Source of the DNA: Oscillatoria sp. CS-180
GTDB lineage: Bacteria > Cyanobacteriota > Cyanobacteriia > Phormidesmidales > Phormidesmidaceae
DNA: 64,000 bases
Assembly (NCBI RefSeq): GCF_028330965.1
Contig: NZ_JAQMUB010000022.1
Coordinates: 1 to 64,000 of the forward strand
Direction: 5' to 3'
Shown in pieces: positions 29,822-37,956 of the stretch; within the stretch, counting starts at the first letter, position 1; each line of letters opens with the position of its first letter. The notes under the pieces were generated by a model, which had not been told where the DNA came from, made no database searches, and was given only the letters and a program-made list of their open reading frames with translations. A program made the position numbers and the translations under genes.

Positions 29822-29963
29822 CTGAAGTTTTATCTAAATTGGAATAAATAGTTCTTCTGAAGTTTTATCTGAACATAACTGATTTTTTTGATAATGACTT
29901 TTTTATGATAAAAAGTCATCTTTTTAACAGAGATAAGGCTACTTTTTCTTGCAGGAAAAAGTA
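29822..29963 (+). promoter_or_regulatory. Structured leader and direct repeats upstream of the SH3 gene
   Basis: Contains CTGAAGTTTTATCT twice (29822-29835 and 29857-29870, 35 bases apart), then two A/T-rich hairpins: ATGACTTTTT/AAAAAGTCAT at 29894-29903/29910-29919, and TACTTTTTC/GAAAAAGTA at 29940-29948/29955-29963, both perfect with 6-nt loops. All lie within 185 bases of the SH3 protein start. The repeats could be operator sites, the first hairpin (followed by CTTTTTAAC) a terminator or attenuator. Confidence 0.5.
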
Positions 29964-30003
29964 CATCTGTTCGTTCCTTTCTTTGTTGTTTAGGTGATCT
30001 CAG

Positions 30004-30363
30004 ATGAAAAAATTGCTGTTTGGTAGCGCTATTGTTTTTGCCAGTTTGATTGGTTTGGTAAGCGAGGTTCGTGCTGAAGTTCCTGTGCGCGCGGTCTGTT
30101 CACAGGCTACATGGACAGATGGCTACAACATTTGGGAAGTGATTCCCCTTTCACCCAGTCAGTATCGAACGGCATTCGTCATAGATGGACCTGTCAATGT
30201 GAGAGCAGGACTGGGTTATGATGCTGAAGTTCTCTTCACGTTGGACTCAGGTAATCGGGTTACGGTGACTGGAGAGGGATGGGATATGGACTGCAATCAA
30301 TGGATGCGCATCCGTATCGGCAGTAACCTCTATTGGGTCCACGGTAACTACATAACCCCGTAA
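30004..30363 (+). CDS. Secreted SH3-domain protein
   Basis: A 119-residue exported protein. Residues 1-24 are a clear signal peptide (Lys-Lys then a hydrophobic core, cleavage after EVRA). The mature part contains a bacterial SH3 (SH3b) domain, about residues 58-117, with the usual PVNVRAGLGYDAEVLFTLDSG start and a terminal WVHGNYI strand. Such domains bind cell-wall peptides or act as surface modules. Two Cys (about 33 and 98) could form a disulfide. Stand-alone gene with an elaborate leader; function unknown. Confidence 0.85.
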   Translation: MKKLLFGSAIVFASLIGLVSEVRAEVPVRAVCSQATWTDGYNIWEVIPLSPSQYRTAFVIDGPVNVRAGLGYDAEVLFTLDSGNRVTVTGEGWDMDCNQWMRIRIGSNLYWVHGNYITP

Positions 30364-30395
30364 TTGCTCTAGATCGCGACCTTCTGATGCTGAAT

Positions 30396-30433
30396 GAAGT
30401 GTGCAAGGTGAAAGGATTTGCTTTGCACACTTC
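30396..30433 (+). terminator. Terminator-like hairpin after the SH3 gene
   Basis: GAAGTGTGCAA (30396-30406) and TTGCACACTTC (30423-30433) form a perfect 11-bp stem 33 bases after the stop. Only a mixed T-rich tail follows, so termination is probable rather than certain. Confidence 0.6.
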
Positions 30434-30967
30434 GCATTGCTTTAAATTTGCTAGCTCTGATTTTCAACGCTAACGTTGAACTTGAGAACACGAAAGATTT
30501 TAGATGGCTAAAGCTAACTTTAATTAATCTGATTCAAAAACAGCACCGCACGACCTTACTCTCTTTAATTTGAGCCTTCGTGACCCTGTTGAATCCAACT
30601 TTCGAGATGATGAACTCTCGTTGCTCGCTCTGAATAGTCAGCATCCATCAGCACCAGTTCAATTGCTTTTGGCAGACGCGAAATATAGCCGTCGCCAGTT
30701 CCCTTAGGACAAGACGGTGAGCCATCTGGCCTATGCCAAGCACCCGGATGCTATTGGGAATGCACAAACCTAGATGGCTACAGCTATATCAATCATGCCT
30801 TTCATTGCTTATCCCAAACTCACATGACCTACGAACCCGGGTCTACCGTCGCTCCTGCCAATGGGTCTTGATACCGGGAAACTGAATCACGAGGCCTGTA
30901 AGGTAAGCAATGCCCCAGTACACACACGGAGAGTTAGGGTGGGCATATCCTAAATTTTCATCACATC
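30434..30967. other. Gene-poor spacer with a short minus-strand open frame
   Basis: No intact gene. On the minus strand, 30565 to about 30750 is open and ends ...ATRVHHLESWIQQGHEGSN before TAA; it looks protein-like and may be the tail of a lost gene, but I do not recognise it and there is no good start. Confidence 0.4.
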
Positions 30968-32156
30968 ATGCAACTGCTCTCCATCGAAACCACCCCCAGC
31001 CCCAATTGCATCAAGCTCAACCTAGACGAAATTATTAGCCTCAAAGCGCTAACCGTCCAAAAAGGCAGCAGTGCACCAGATACTCCTGAAGTGGTCCAAC
31101 AGCTGCTGACCATTGAGGGCGTACAGTCTGTCTTTGCGGTCCAAGACTTTATTACCCTAATTCGTCAAGGTAGTTCAGACTGGCAGCCCATTCTCATCAA
31201 AGCGGCTGAGACCATTGGAATAGCGGACAATGCAGATGATAAGCTCCTGACCCAAGTCGCCAAACCTGTCCAGTCCGTTGAAAACGAGGCCCGTATGCCC
31301 GGCTCAGATTTTGGGCATGGTAGAGGTGGTAATCCAGACGTTTCGCGGCATTCCGGTGCAGGTCAAGGCCACTGCAGCTGACGGGCAGCAGGCCCGCGTT
31401 TCCCTCCCGGAGCGATTTAGCCAGGCACTTCAGCGGGCTATCAGCGCAACGGGGGCTGACTATGTGGCAGAACGACGCTGGGAACCGTATCAGGCCCCGG
31501 TTGGTACACCAGATACGGTGGCTCAAGTAGTGGCCGATGAAATCGATAGTTTAGTCGACTCGGAAGAACTAGCCCGGATTGAAACTGCTGCTATAGCTAA
31601 GGGAACTGCCGACAATCTTCCTGACGATGGGACGCAGCAACAGAGGCTGGTAGCGGAATTGAGCCACCCTAATTGGAAACATCGGCTCAAAGCACTACAG
31701 CAGCTTGATGTTACTGCTGACAACTTTGCAGCTGTAGTTTCGCTGCTCAACGATGAGAAAAGTACTCTCCGCCGCTGGGCAGCAGCCCTGTTGGGAGCCA
31801 GTACTTTAGAAATTGCAGTTGCTCCTCTGTGTCATGTGGTGTGTCACGATCCTTCGGCAATGGTGCGTCGGATTGCTGGTGACGCCCTGAGTGATATTGG
31901 TGATGTCAGTGCCCTAGCAACGATGGCTGAGGCACTGACGGATGAATCCAAACTTGTGCGCTGGCGGGCGGCTCGATTTATGACAGAACTGGGTGATCAG
32001 ACTGTGGTTGACGCTCTGCAACGAGCTGTGGACCAGGAATCTGAATTTGACGTGCGGGTGGAGATGGCGGCAGCTCTAGAGCGCATCGAAGGCGGTGGCG
32101 AGACCCAACTGCCCATGTGGATGCGGTTAACCCAAGCGACGAATCCGGATGTGTGA
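30968..32156 (+). pseudogene. Nfu-N / HEAT-repeat protein (virulence factor C-like), frameshifted
   Basis: Two adjacent open frames make one protein. The first (from ATG 30968) is a scaffold-protein Nfu/NifU N-terminal domain: LLSIETTPSPNCIKL, VQSVFAVQDFITLIR. The second continues in the +1 frame with QILGMVEVVIQTFRGIPVQV, then HEAT-type helices to residue ~395 (HPNWKHRLKALQQLD, DPSAMVRRIAGDALSDIGD). This order is that of the conserved virulence factor C family. The frames meet near 31298-31302 (CCC GG), where one extra base would restore a ~395-residue product. Possible causes are a real mutation, a sequencing error, or +1 recoding at the CCC codon; sequence alone cannot decide. Confidence 0.75.
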
Positions 32157-32167
32157 ATTCATTGCTT

Positions 32168-34036
32168 TTATCTCACAACGCCGCTATGTCCAGCAACTTC
32201 AGCAGCAGGCTCGGCACGACCGCCGATATATTTCGCCAAAAACTCCTCGACAATGCCGTAGAAATGCAGGCGATTTTCTGGACGGGCAAATCCATGACCT
32301 TCGTCGGTGTAAAGCACATACTCGACAGGCTTGCCCGCTTGCTGCATAGCCTCAACGATTTGCTCACTTTCTGCTTCTTTGACGCGAGGGTCGTTGGCCC
32401 CTTGACCGATGAGCAACGGCTTCTCGATACGGTCCACAGAAAATAGGGGCGATCGCTCCTTGAGCATCTCCTCTTCGGTTTCAATATCACCAACACGGTG
32501 AGAAAACATCGCCATCATTGGTTGCCAGTAGGGGGGCACGCTGCGGATGAGCGTCAGTAAATTCGACGGGCCGACAATATCTACACCGCAGGCAAACACG
32601 TCTGGGGTAAAGGTTAAGCCTGCCAGCGTGGCATAGCCGCCATAGGAGCCGCCCATAATCGCAATTTTGGCGCGATCGCTAATACCCTGGTCACAAATCC
32701 AGTTCACTGCGTCGATGAGGTCATCGTGCATGGTTTTGCCCCACTGACGATTGCCCGCATTGACGAAATCTTTGCCGTAGCCTGTGGACCCTCGGAAGTT
32801 CACCTGCAGCACCGCATAACCCCGATTAGCGAGCCACTGCACCGGTGGATTCAGGCCCCACATGTCCCGTGCCCAAGGACCACCGTGAACAAAAAGCACT
32901 GTGGGCAAGTTCTTGGCTTCAACGCCAGTGGGCAGCGTTAGGTAGCCGTGAATGGTGAGACCGTCGCGGGCCTGATACTCAATCGGTGTCATAGCGGCCA
33001 ATGCCAGATCTTCCAATTCCGGCTGATTGCTGAAGAGATAAGTCGTGGATTTGCTAGCGCGATCGTATTCGTAGTAATACACCGGACCATCATCAGTGAG
33101 GTAAGCGACCAGCCATTGGTCATCAGCGAGGGTGCGGGAGCCGATCGCGAATTGACCGGGTCGAACTTGGGATAGCGCCTCAAAATCTGGACGGATAGCT
33201 TCGTCGAGGATCGTCCATTCTTCTTTGTCTTTGTAGAAGGAAACGGCCTGAATGGTGCGCTCAGTGGGATGAGTTAAGACATTGCCGATATCGTATTGTG
33301 GGTCTTCGGCAATCACAGTTTCGGTTCGGTCGTCTAAATCAAGCGCGATGAAGCGCTGGGCATTGGCCTCGTGGGTGCCGACCAAATAGAGGGTTTGGCC
33401 ATCTTTAGAAAAGCTGACCGCTCCCCCTTCATCATCGGGTCCCCAACGACGTAGGCTTTCCCAATCATCTGTGGGCGTGGCGCGATAAAGCAGTTCGGAG
33501 CCGCCATCGGGCGTAGCTGCGGTGGCAGCACGGATTTGGAACTGAGCATCCGCAGTCCAACCGACAATATTGCCGGGATTTTCAGTGTCGAGTTCGATTG
33601 CGCCAGTGGTGAGGTTAACCCGGTAGACATCAAACTTCTGACGGTCTTCAAGATTGAGACTGATCAGAACCAGGTCTGGAAAATCAGGATCAAGTTCAAC
33701 CGGGTTTGCTTTAACCCCTTGGAAAGGGGTGAGATCGCGAACCATGCCAGTCACAATATCTACTAAATACAGATGGAAATTCTCGTCTCCATCGGCGTCT
33801 TGCAGGTAGATCAGTCGATTGTCCTGGTATGTCCAGAAATAGGCCCGAATACCGCGCTTTTTGTCTTGAGTAAGCTGGCGATCGCCGCTACTCGGATCCC
33901 GCAGCCACACCTGTAGCACGTTGTTATCGTCCGGGGCGATATAGGCCAGGTATTTGCCATCTGGCGACAGGCGGGGGCGGCTGCGCTGGGGGTTTCCGAA
34001 AAGAATAACGCGAGGAATCAGGGGCGGTAAGCTCAT
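32168..34036 (-). CDS. S9 family prolyl-oligopeptidase-like peptidase
   Basis: A 622-residue serine peptidase or acylaminoacyl peptidase. Residues about 1-350 form a beta-propeller of WD/PD40-like blades (SPDGKYLAYIAPD; SKDGQTLYLVG). The C-terminal alpha/beta-hydrolase has the oxyanion region LFVHGGPWARD, the nucleophile Ser in IMGGSYGGYATL, the acid in GANDPRV and His in DEGHGFARPEN. No signal peptide is visible, so it is likely cytosolic. It converges with the Nfu-N/HEAT gene 11 bases away and has no clear operon partner. Confidence 0.93.
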   Translation of the reverse strand: MSLPPLIPRVILFGNPQRSRPRLSPDGKYLAYIAPDDNNVLQVWLRDPSSGDRQLTQDKKRGIRAYFWTYQDNRLIYLQDADGDENFHLYLVDIVTGMVRDLTPFQGVKANPVELDPDFPDLVLISLNLEDRQKFDVYRVNLTTGAIELDTENPGNIVGWTADAQFQIRAATAATPDGGSELLYRATPTDDWESLRRWGPDDEGGAVSFSKDGQTLYLVGTHEANAQRFIALDLDDRTETVIAEDPQYDIGNVLTHPTERTIQAVSFYKDKEEWTILDEAIRPDFEALSQVRPGQFAIGSRTLADDQWLVAYLTDDGPVYYYEYDRASKSTTYLFSNQPELEDLALAAMTPIEYQARDGLTIHGYLTLPTGVEAKNLPTVLFVHGGPWARDMWGLNPPVQWLANRGYAVLQVNFRGSTGYGKDFVNAGNRQWGKTMHDDLIDAVNWICDQGISDRAKIAIMGGSYGGYATLAGLTFTPDVFACGVDIVGPSNLLTLIRSVPPYWQPMMAMFSHRVGDIETEEEMLKERSPLFSVDRIEKPLLIGQGANDPRVKEAESEQIVEAMQQAGKPVEYVLYTDEGHGFARPENRLHFYGIVEEFLAKYIGGRAEPAAEVAGHSGVVR

Positions 34037-34127
34037 CGTGACCGTGACTTGAGGTTGTCTTTGCTGTTTCTATCTTGCCTTAGAAGGCTATCGCTGTGGT
34101 GCTGGAGATTGCACTGGACTTGTTAAT

Positions 34128-35543
34128 CTATGCCAGAACCCAGGTGTCTTTTGCGCCGCCGCCTTGAGACGAATTCACGACAAGCTGACCTTTTTCTAGC
34201 GCAACCCGAGTTAAGCCGCCTGGATGAACATGGATGCGATCGCCTTGGTGTAACACATAAGGGCGTAAGTCCGTATGTCGCCCCTGCATAGAACCGTCGA
34301 TCACAGTGGGAATCTGAGATAGAAAGATTGTTGGCTGAGCCATATAACCCCGAGGATTCTGACGGATTTTTTCAGCAAAATCAGCTCGCTCTTCTGCTGT
34401 GGAGTTGATACCTACCAGCATCCCTTCACCGCCCTCTGCACTGGCCGCCTTGACGACTAGCTCATCAAGATGGTCGAGTACGTAGGCCCGATCTTGCTCC
34501 CGCCAGCAGAGATAGGTCTCAACATTGGGAAGAATGGGATCTGCACTCAGGTAATAGCGAATGATGTCAGGAACGTAAGCATAAACAACCTTGTCGTCGC
34601 CAATGCCTGCACCAATGGTATTAGCCAAAGCCAATCGTCCTTTCTGGCACAGGTCCACAATAGCGGCGACACCATCAGGATACGGGTCGCCAGCGTTGAA
34701 AGCTTCAAACATTTCAGTGTCACCCCGGCGATAGGCTACGTCAATGCGATGGAGACCGCGATCGCTTTGGTAATGTAAATAGTCATCTTGCAGAACGAGA
34801 TCCTGAGGGGTCACCAGAGCAATACCCATTTGCTCTGCTAGTTCCGCGTGCTCAGAATAGGCTGAACTGCAAGGACCCGGTGTGATTAGCGCTTGGTTTT
34901 CGTTTGCAGAGGGAGCAACGTTGTCCAAAACCTGCTTCAACTGCTGGGCGTAATCATTAACTGGGCTAGGCCGGAAAGTTTTGATCATGTCGGGTATTAC
35001 ATGCTCCATGGCCTGACGATTCTTGAGCACGTAGGCAATACCGGAGGGTACGCGCAGATTATCTTCCAGAACACACCATTTACCATCCCCATTGCGAACT
35101 AGGTCAATACCGCTGATGTGGCACCAGATATCTCCGGGAGGCTTCATGCCAATGCAGTCTTTTCTAAATCGAACTGCTGATTCAATCACCTCTCTAGGAA
35201 TGACGCCATCTTGTAGGATTTTTTGGTCCCCATAAACGTCAGCGCAAAACTGGTTGAGTGCAGTAACGCGCTGTTGCAGTCCTGAATTCAACGTTTGCCA
35301 TTCTGTCGCACTAATAAGTCGAGGTAGTGGATCAAACGGCAAAACTCGCTCTTCACCTTCAAAACTGAACGTCGCACCTAGTTCTCTCAACACGTCTTCA
35401 GCAGCAGCTTTGATGTCTGGAAGATTGTACGAAGTTTGCTGTTGAAACCATTCCAAAATAGGTTTTGCTTCAGCACGCGGTTGTCCAGGTGACACAAAGT
35501 ATTCATCGAACTTACTTTCGGGCACATAGGTATCAAAGTTCAT
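34128..35543 (-). CDS. Circularly permuted type 2 ATP-grasp protein (DUF404/DUF407)
   Basis: A 471-residue member of the circularly permuted ATP-grasp family, likely a peptide or amide ligase. Visible conserved blocks are WCVLEDNLRVPSGIAYVLKN, ITPGPCSSAYSEHAELAEQM, the YRRGD segment, LANTIGAGIGDDKVVYAYVP and VVKAASAEGGEGMLVG, ending VVNSSQGGGAKDTWVL. In many bacteria such proteins are encoded beside an alpha-E (DUF403) protein and a transglutaminase-like protease; neither is within reach here, so it is an orphan. The first ATG (35543) is preferred over GTG 35567. Confidence 0.9.
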   Translation of the reverse strand: MNFDTYVPESKFDEYFVSPGQPRAEAKPILEWFQQQTSYNLPDIKAAAEDVLRELGATFSFEGEERVLPFDPLPRLISATEWQTLNSGLQQRVTALNQFCADVYGDQKILQDGVIPREVIESAVRFRKDCIGMKPPGDIWCHISGIDLVRNGDGKWCVLEDNLRVPSGIAYVLKNRQAMEHVIPDMIKTFRPSPVNDYAQQLKQVLDNVAPSANENQALITPGPCSSAYSEHAELAEQMGIALVTPQDLVLQDDYLHYQSDRGLHRIDVAYRRGDTEMFEAFNAGDPYPDGVAAIVDLCQKGRLALANTIGAGIGDDKVVYAYVPDIIRYYLSADPILPNVETYLCWREQDRAYVLDHLDELVVKAASAEGGEGMLVGINSTAEERADFAEKIRQNPRGYMAQPTIFLSQIPTVIDGSMQGRHTDLRPYVLHQGDRIHVHPGGLTRVALEKGQLVVNSSQGGGAKDTWVLA

Positions 35544-35824
35544 AGTCTTTTGTTGGATGGAAAACACATGTAAGCAGATTCTTTAAAAACGAAAATGAGA
35601 AGGCTGGATGCTGTAAGAGGTCTATGCCGCAGGTGAGACGGACACTATTCTCTGCTATTACTCAACGACCCTTTTACCCTTGGTCGCAGGTGAAATTCTG
35701 GTTTATTTTGATGACGGGTTCATCTTGCGATCGAAGTAAATTGGCCCAGCTTTTCAAAGAACTGTCATCGAGAATTGACAATACGTCCCGTGATCAACGA
35801 GAAGCTGTGGGAGACTAGGCACAC
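35544..35824. other. Spacer upstream of the ATP-grasp gene
   Basis: About 280 bases, no supported gene. A 64-codon plus-strand frame at 35624-35818 has no Shine-Dalgarno or recognisable domain. Probable promoter region for the minus-strand ATP-grasp gene. Confidence 0.5.
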
Positions 35825-35942
35825 TACGGCAGAAATAGGCTCACCCTGTAAAATGCTCGGAAAACTTATCTGCCTTAGTTTTGAATTTCGTAGGGCTTTG
35901 CCCTTCCCGGAGGGTATTTTGAATTCCGCGTAGCGGTACTAG
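35825..35942. repeat. Interspersed intergenic repeat, copy 2
   Basis: Homologous to 19774-19882 at both ends (CAGAAATAG-CTCACC; ATCTGCCTTAGTTTTGAATT; CGTAGCGGTACTAG). Here the TTTTGAA array is replaced by a palindromic insert around GTAGGGCTTTGCCCTTCCCG (35890-35909) with a matching AGGG half. Two copies 16 kb apart show it is a dispersed element. Confidence 0.75.
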
Positions 35943-36049
35943 AAGCATGAAATACCGGTTAAATATAGGGTCTGGCGAATCGAGCTGATCCGAGCAATCT
36001 GCAATTTGCGGTAGGATCGACCTAAGGATTTGCCGACGGAGTTTGCTAA

Positions 36050-36418
36050 ATGTTGCCGATCCCGCCGGAAAAAATGGCTGAATATCGAGCGGCTGCCAAG
36101 CGTAGGCATCAAGACAAGCGCGATCGCTTAAAGGTCAGATATCAATTAGCTCAACAGGTCGCTCAACAAGCTGCGGAGATGCTGAAGCAAGACTTTCAAG
36201 CGGATAGGGTGGTATTGTTTGGGTCCATGCTATCAGACGAGTTTGTCCACGAGCGCTCAGATATTGATCTTGTTGCTTGGGGCATCAATCCGAGCGAGTA
36301 TTACCGCGCGGTAGGCCGTTTACAGGGATTGGATTCTCGTTTTGCAATTGATTTAATCGAAGGAGAAGCAATTCCACCCCGTTTGGTCAGCGCCATTGAA
36401 GCAGGCAGAGCGTTATGA
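36050..36418 (+). CDS. MNT-type nucleotidyltransferase (antitoxin of HEPN/MNT pair)
   Basis: A 122-residue minimal nucleotidyltransferase. Residues about 54-80 hold the diagnostic GSMLSDEFVHERSDIDL motif (Gly58-Ser59 and the metal-binding Asp71/Asp73). A Lys/Arg/Gln-rich helical region of about 50 residues precedes it. In HEPN/MNT (HepT/MntA) systems this protein neutralises the HEPN RNase by AMPylating or otherwise modifying it. Its stop overlaps the HEPN gene by four bases (ATGA), supporting one transcript. Start is ATG 36050; an internal Met at residue 9 is possible. Confidence 0.9.
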   Translation: MLPIPPEKMAEYRAAAKRRHQDKRDRLKVRYQLAQQVAQQAAEMLKQDFQADRVVLFGSMLSDEFVHERSDIDLVAWGINPSEYYRAVGRLQGLDSRFAIDLIEGEAIPPRLVSAIEAGRAL

Positions 36419-36900
36419 ATCCGGAAGCAATTGTCTTAGCTACTCGCGTTCGTGCTGAACTAGCAGATCTCGAAATCATTATCGAACGTGCTCAACGCCT
36501 TTTAGCCAAAGCCGCCCAAGACGAAGACTATCTAGATGGAGTAGCCCTGAATTTGCACAGCTTCTATACAGGAGCTGAACGTATTTTGGAAGATATCGCT
36601 CGCGAAATTGATGGTGTCATTCCAACAGGTCCTGATTGGCATCGAAATTTGCTCATTCAGATGTCGGCTGAGGTGAAGACGATCCGCCCGCTAGTTATTC
36701 AGCATGACACTCGCCTATGTTTGGACAACTATCGAGGTTTTCGTCACGTAGTCAGAAACGTTTACACCTTCAACCTCAAACCAACTCGCTTGAAAGAACT
36801 TGTGGACGGGCTTGCTGACTGCTACGAGGATTTATCAAACAACATTCAGCAATTTTGCGATTTCTTGGAAGCCTCTACAGAATCAGACAGCAGTAGATAA
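36415..36900 (+). CDS. HEPN-domain HepT-like protein (toxin of HEPN/MNT pair)
   Basis: A 161-residue all-alpha protein of the HepT-like family. The core includes LHSFYTGAERILEDIARE, WHRNLLIQMS and the catalytic-type region DNYRGFRHVVRNVYTF, where Arg107, Arg110, His111 and Arg114 form the R-x3-H-like centre of HEPN RNases. With the preceding MNT gene it makes a complete HEPN/MNT toxin-antitoxin module. Because the motif is RxxxH rather than the classic Rx4-6H, activity should be checked. It lies in an accessory pocket next to a dispersed repeat. Confidence 0.85.
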   Translation: MNPEAIVLATRVRAELADLEIIIERAQRLLAKAAQDEDYLDGVALNLHSFYTGAERILEDIAREIDGVIPTGPDWHRNLLIQMSAEVKTIRPLVIQHDTRLCLDNYRGFRHVVRNVYTFNLKPTRLKELVDGLADCYEDLSNNIQQFCDFLEASTESDSSR

Positions 36901-36963
36901 CAGTCACGCAAGATTACAGCACGGGTGGCATCTATTCTTTAATCTTTAAGCAACTTTCTTAGA

Positions 36964-37629
36964 TTACCAGGGCAGGACTTCACCATTGCTGTGCCAAAAC
37001 GTTCCGGTGTTATCCAAGTTCAGCTCTTTGATTCGCATTAATAGCCCTTTCACAGATTCTTCAGGGGTGATGCCGTTTTGCGTGAATCCTGTCATGCGGG
37101 TACTCACCAGCCCAGGATGCAGAATACCTACAGCAATTCCCTGTGACTTAAGGTCTTGCGCTAAAGATTTACCTGCCATCGACATCGCAACTTTGGACAT
37201 ACGGTAGCCATAGGAGCCACCTGATGTGTTGTCATCGATGGATCCCATGCGGCTGGTCATCATAATGATTTTGCTACCTGTTTGTAGATTCGGGAGCAGT
37301 GCTTTGGTCAGGCGCAGAGGTCCGATCGCGTTGACCTCAAATTGTTTACGAATACTTTCAATATCGAGATTATCCAAGCTCACTCGCTCGACGATACCGG
37401 CATTGTTAATCAGGACGTCTAGAGTAATGCCTTCCAGCTTGCTGACGAGCTGAGCAATAGACTCATCAGAGGTGATATCGACATCGGTTTCAACGCGAAC
37501 CCCCAGCTTGTCTAGCTCATCTGAACTGGAGCGACAAACGGCAATTACATTCTCACCTTGCTGCTGGAGCTGCTTGCAGTATTCATAACCGATGCCTCGG
37601 TTTGTCCCGGTCACTAGATAAGTTGCCAT
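36964..37629 (-). CDS. Short-chain dehydrogenase/reductase
   Basis: A 221-residue classical SDR, NAD(P)-dependent oxidoreductase. The cofactor motif TGTNRGIG is at residues about 7-14, the NNAG motif follows, and the catalytic pair is YRMSK (Tyr-x3-Lys) within SYGYRMSKVAMS; the Ser upstream lies in MMTSRMGS. The ATG at 37629 is preferred because GGGAG sits about 7 bases before it; the longer frame adds eight residues without a better signal. Substrate unknown. Encoded alone between the HEPN/MNT pair and transketolase. Confidence 0.88.
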   Translation of the reverse strand: MATYLVTGTNRGIGYEYCKQLQQQGENVIAVCRSSSDELDKLGVRVETDVDITSDESIAQLVSKLEGITLDVLINNAGIVERVSLDNLDIESIRKQFEVNAIGPLRLTKALLPNLQTGSKIIMMTSRMGSIDDNTSGGSYGYRMSKVAMSMAGKSLAQDLKSQGIAVGILHPGLVSTRMTGFTQNGITPEESVKGLLMRIKELNLDNTGTFWHSNGEVLPW

Positions 37630-37790
37630 GCGATCGCTCCCTTTCTCAAACAAGGTATCTGATATGCCTCTATCACCGTAGCGAACCCCAGGAAAAATGC
37701 TTGATCACTTCAAAAGATGGACAAGTGAAGCTGTCTTACCTGGATTCTAGATGTCTCTTTACCCGTAGCTAGCTCGCCATATCAACAAAA

Positions 37791-37830
37791 TATCGGAAAA
37801 AGGGAGCTGCACAGCTCCCTTTTTCCGATA
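37791..37830 (-). terminator. Strong terminator after tkt
   Basis: A perfect 19-bp inverted repeat, 37791-37809 against 37812-37830, with a 2-nt centre. The stem is GGAAAAAGGGAGCT/AGCTCCCTTTTTCC, with A5/T5 blocks on the arms, so it can work in both directions. It lies about 125 bases past the tkt stop. Confidence 0.8.
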
Positions 37831-37956
37831 TGGCCATCGTGTTCAGTTCTGTTAGAACAAGACAGCGATCCAGATGGCGATGTACCCAATACTCGGGTGC
37901 TGGTTGGTGCCTCAGCCTAGAGAGCTAGAACCCTATTCCAGCGATTCCGAAACCGA

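Noticed and set aside
30565-30750. Minus-strand open frame ending WIQQGHEGSN
   Set aside because: Looks protein-like, but there is no start, no recognisable family and a stop just upstream; kept only as a spacer note.
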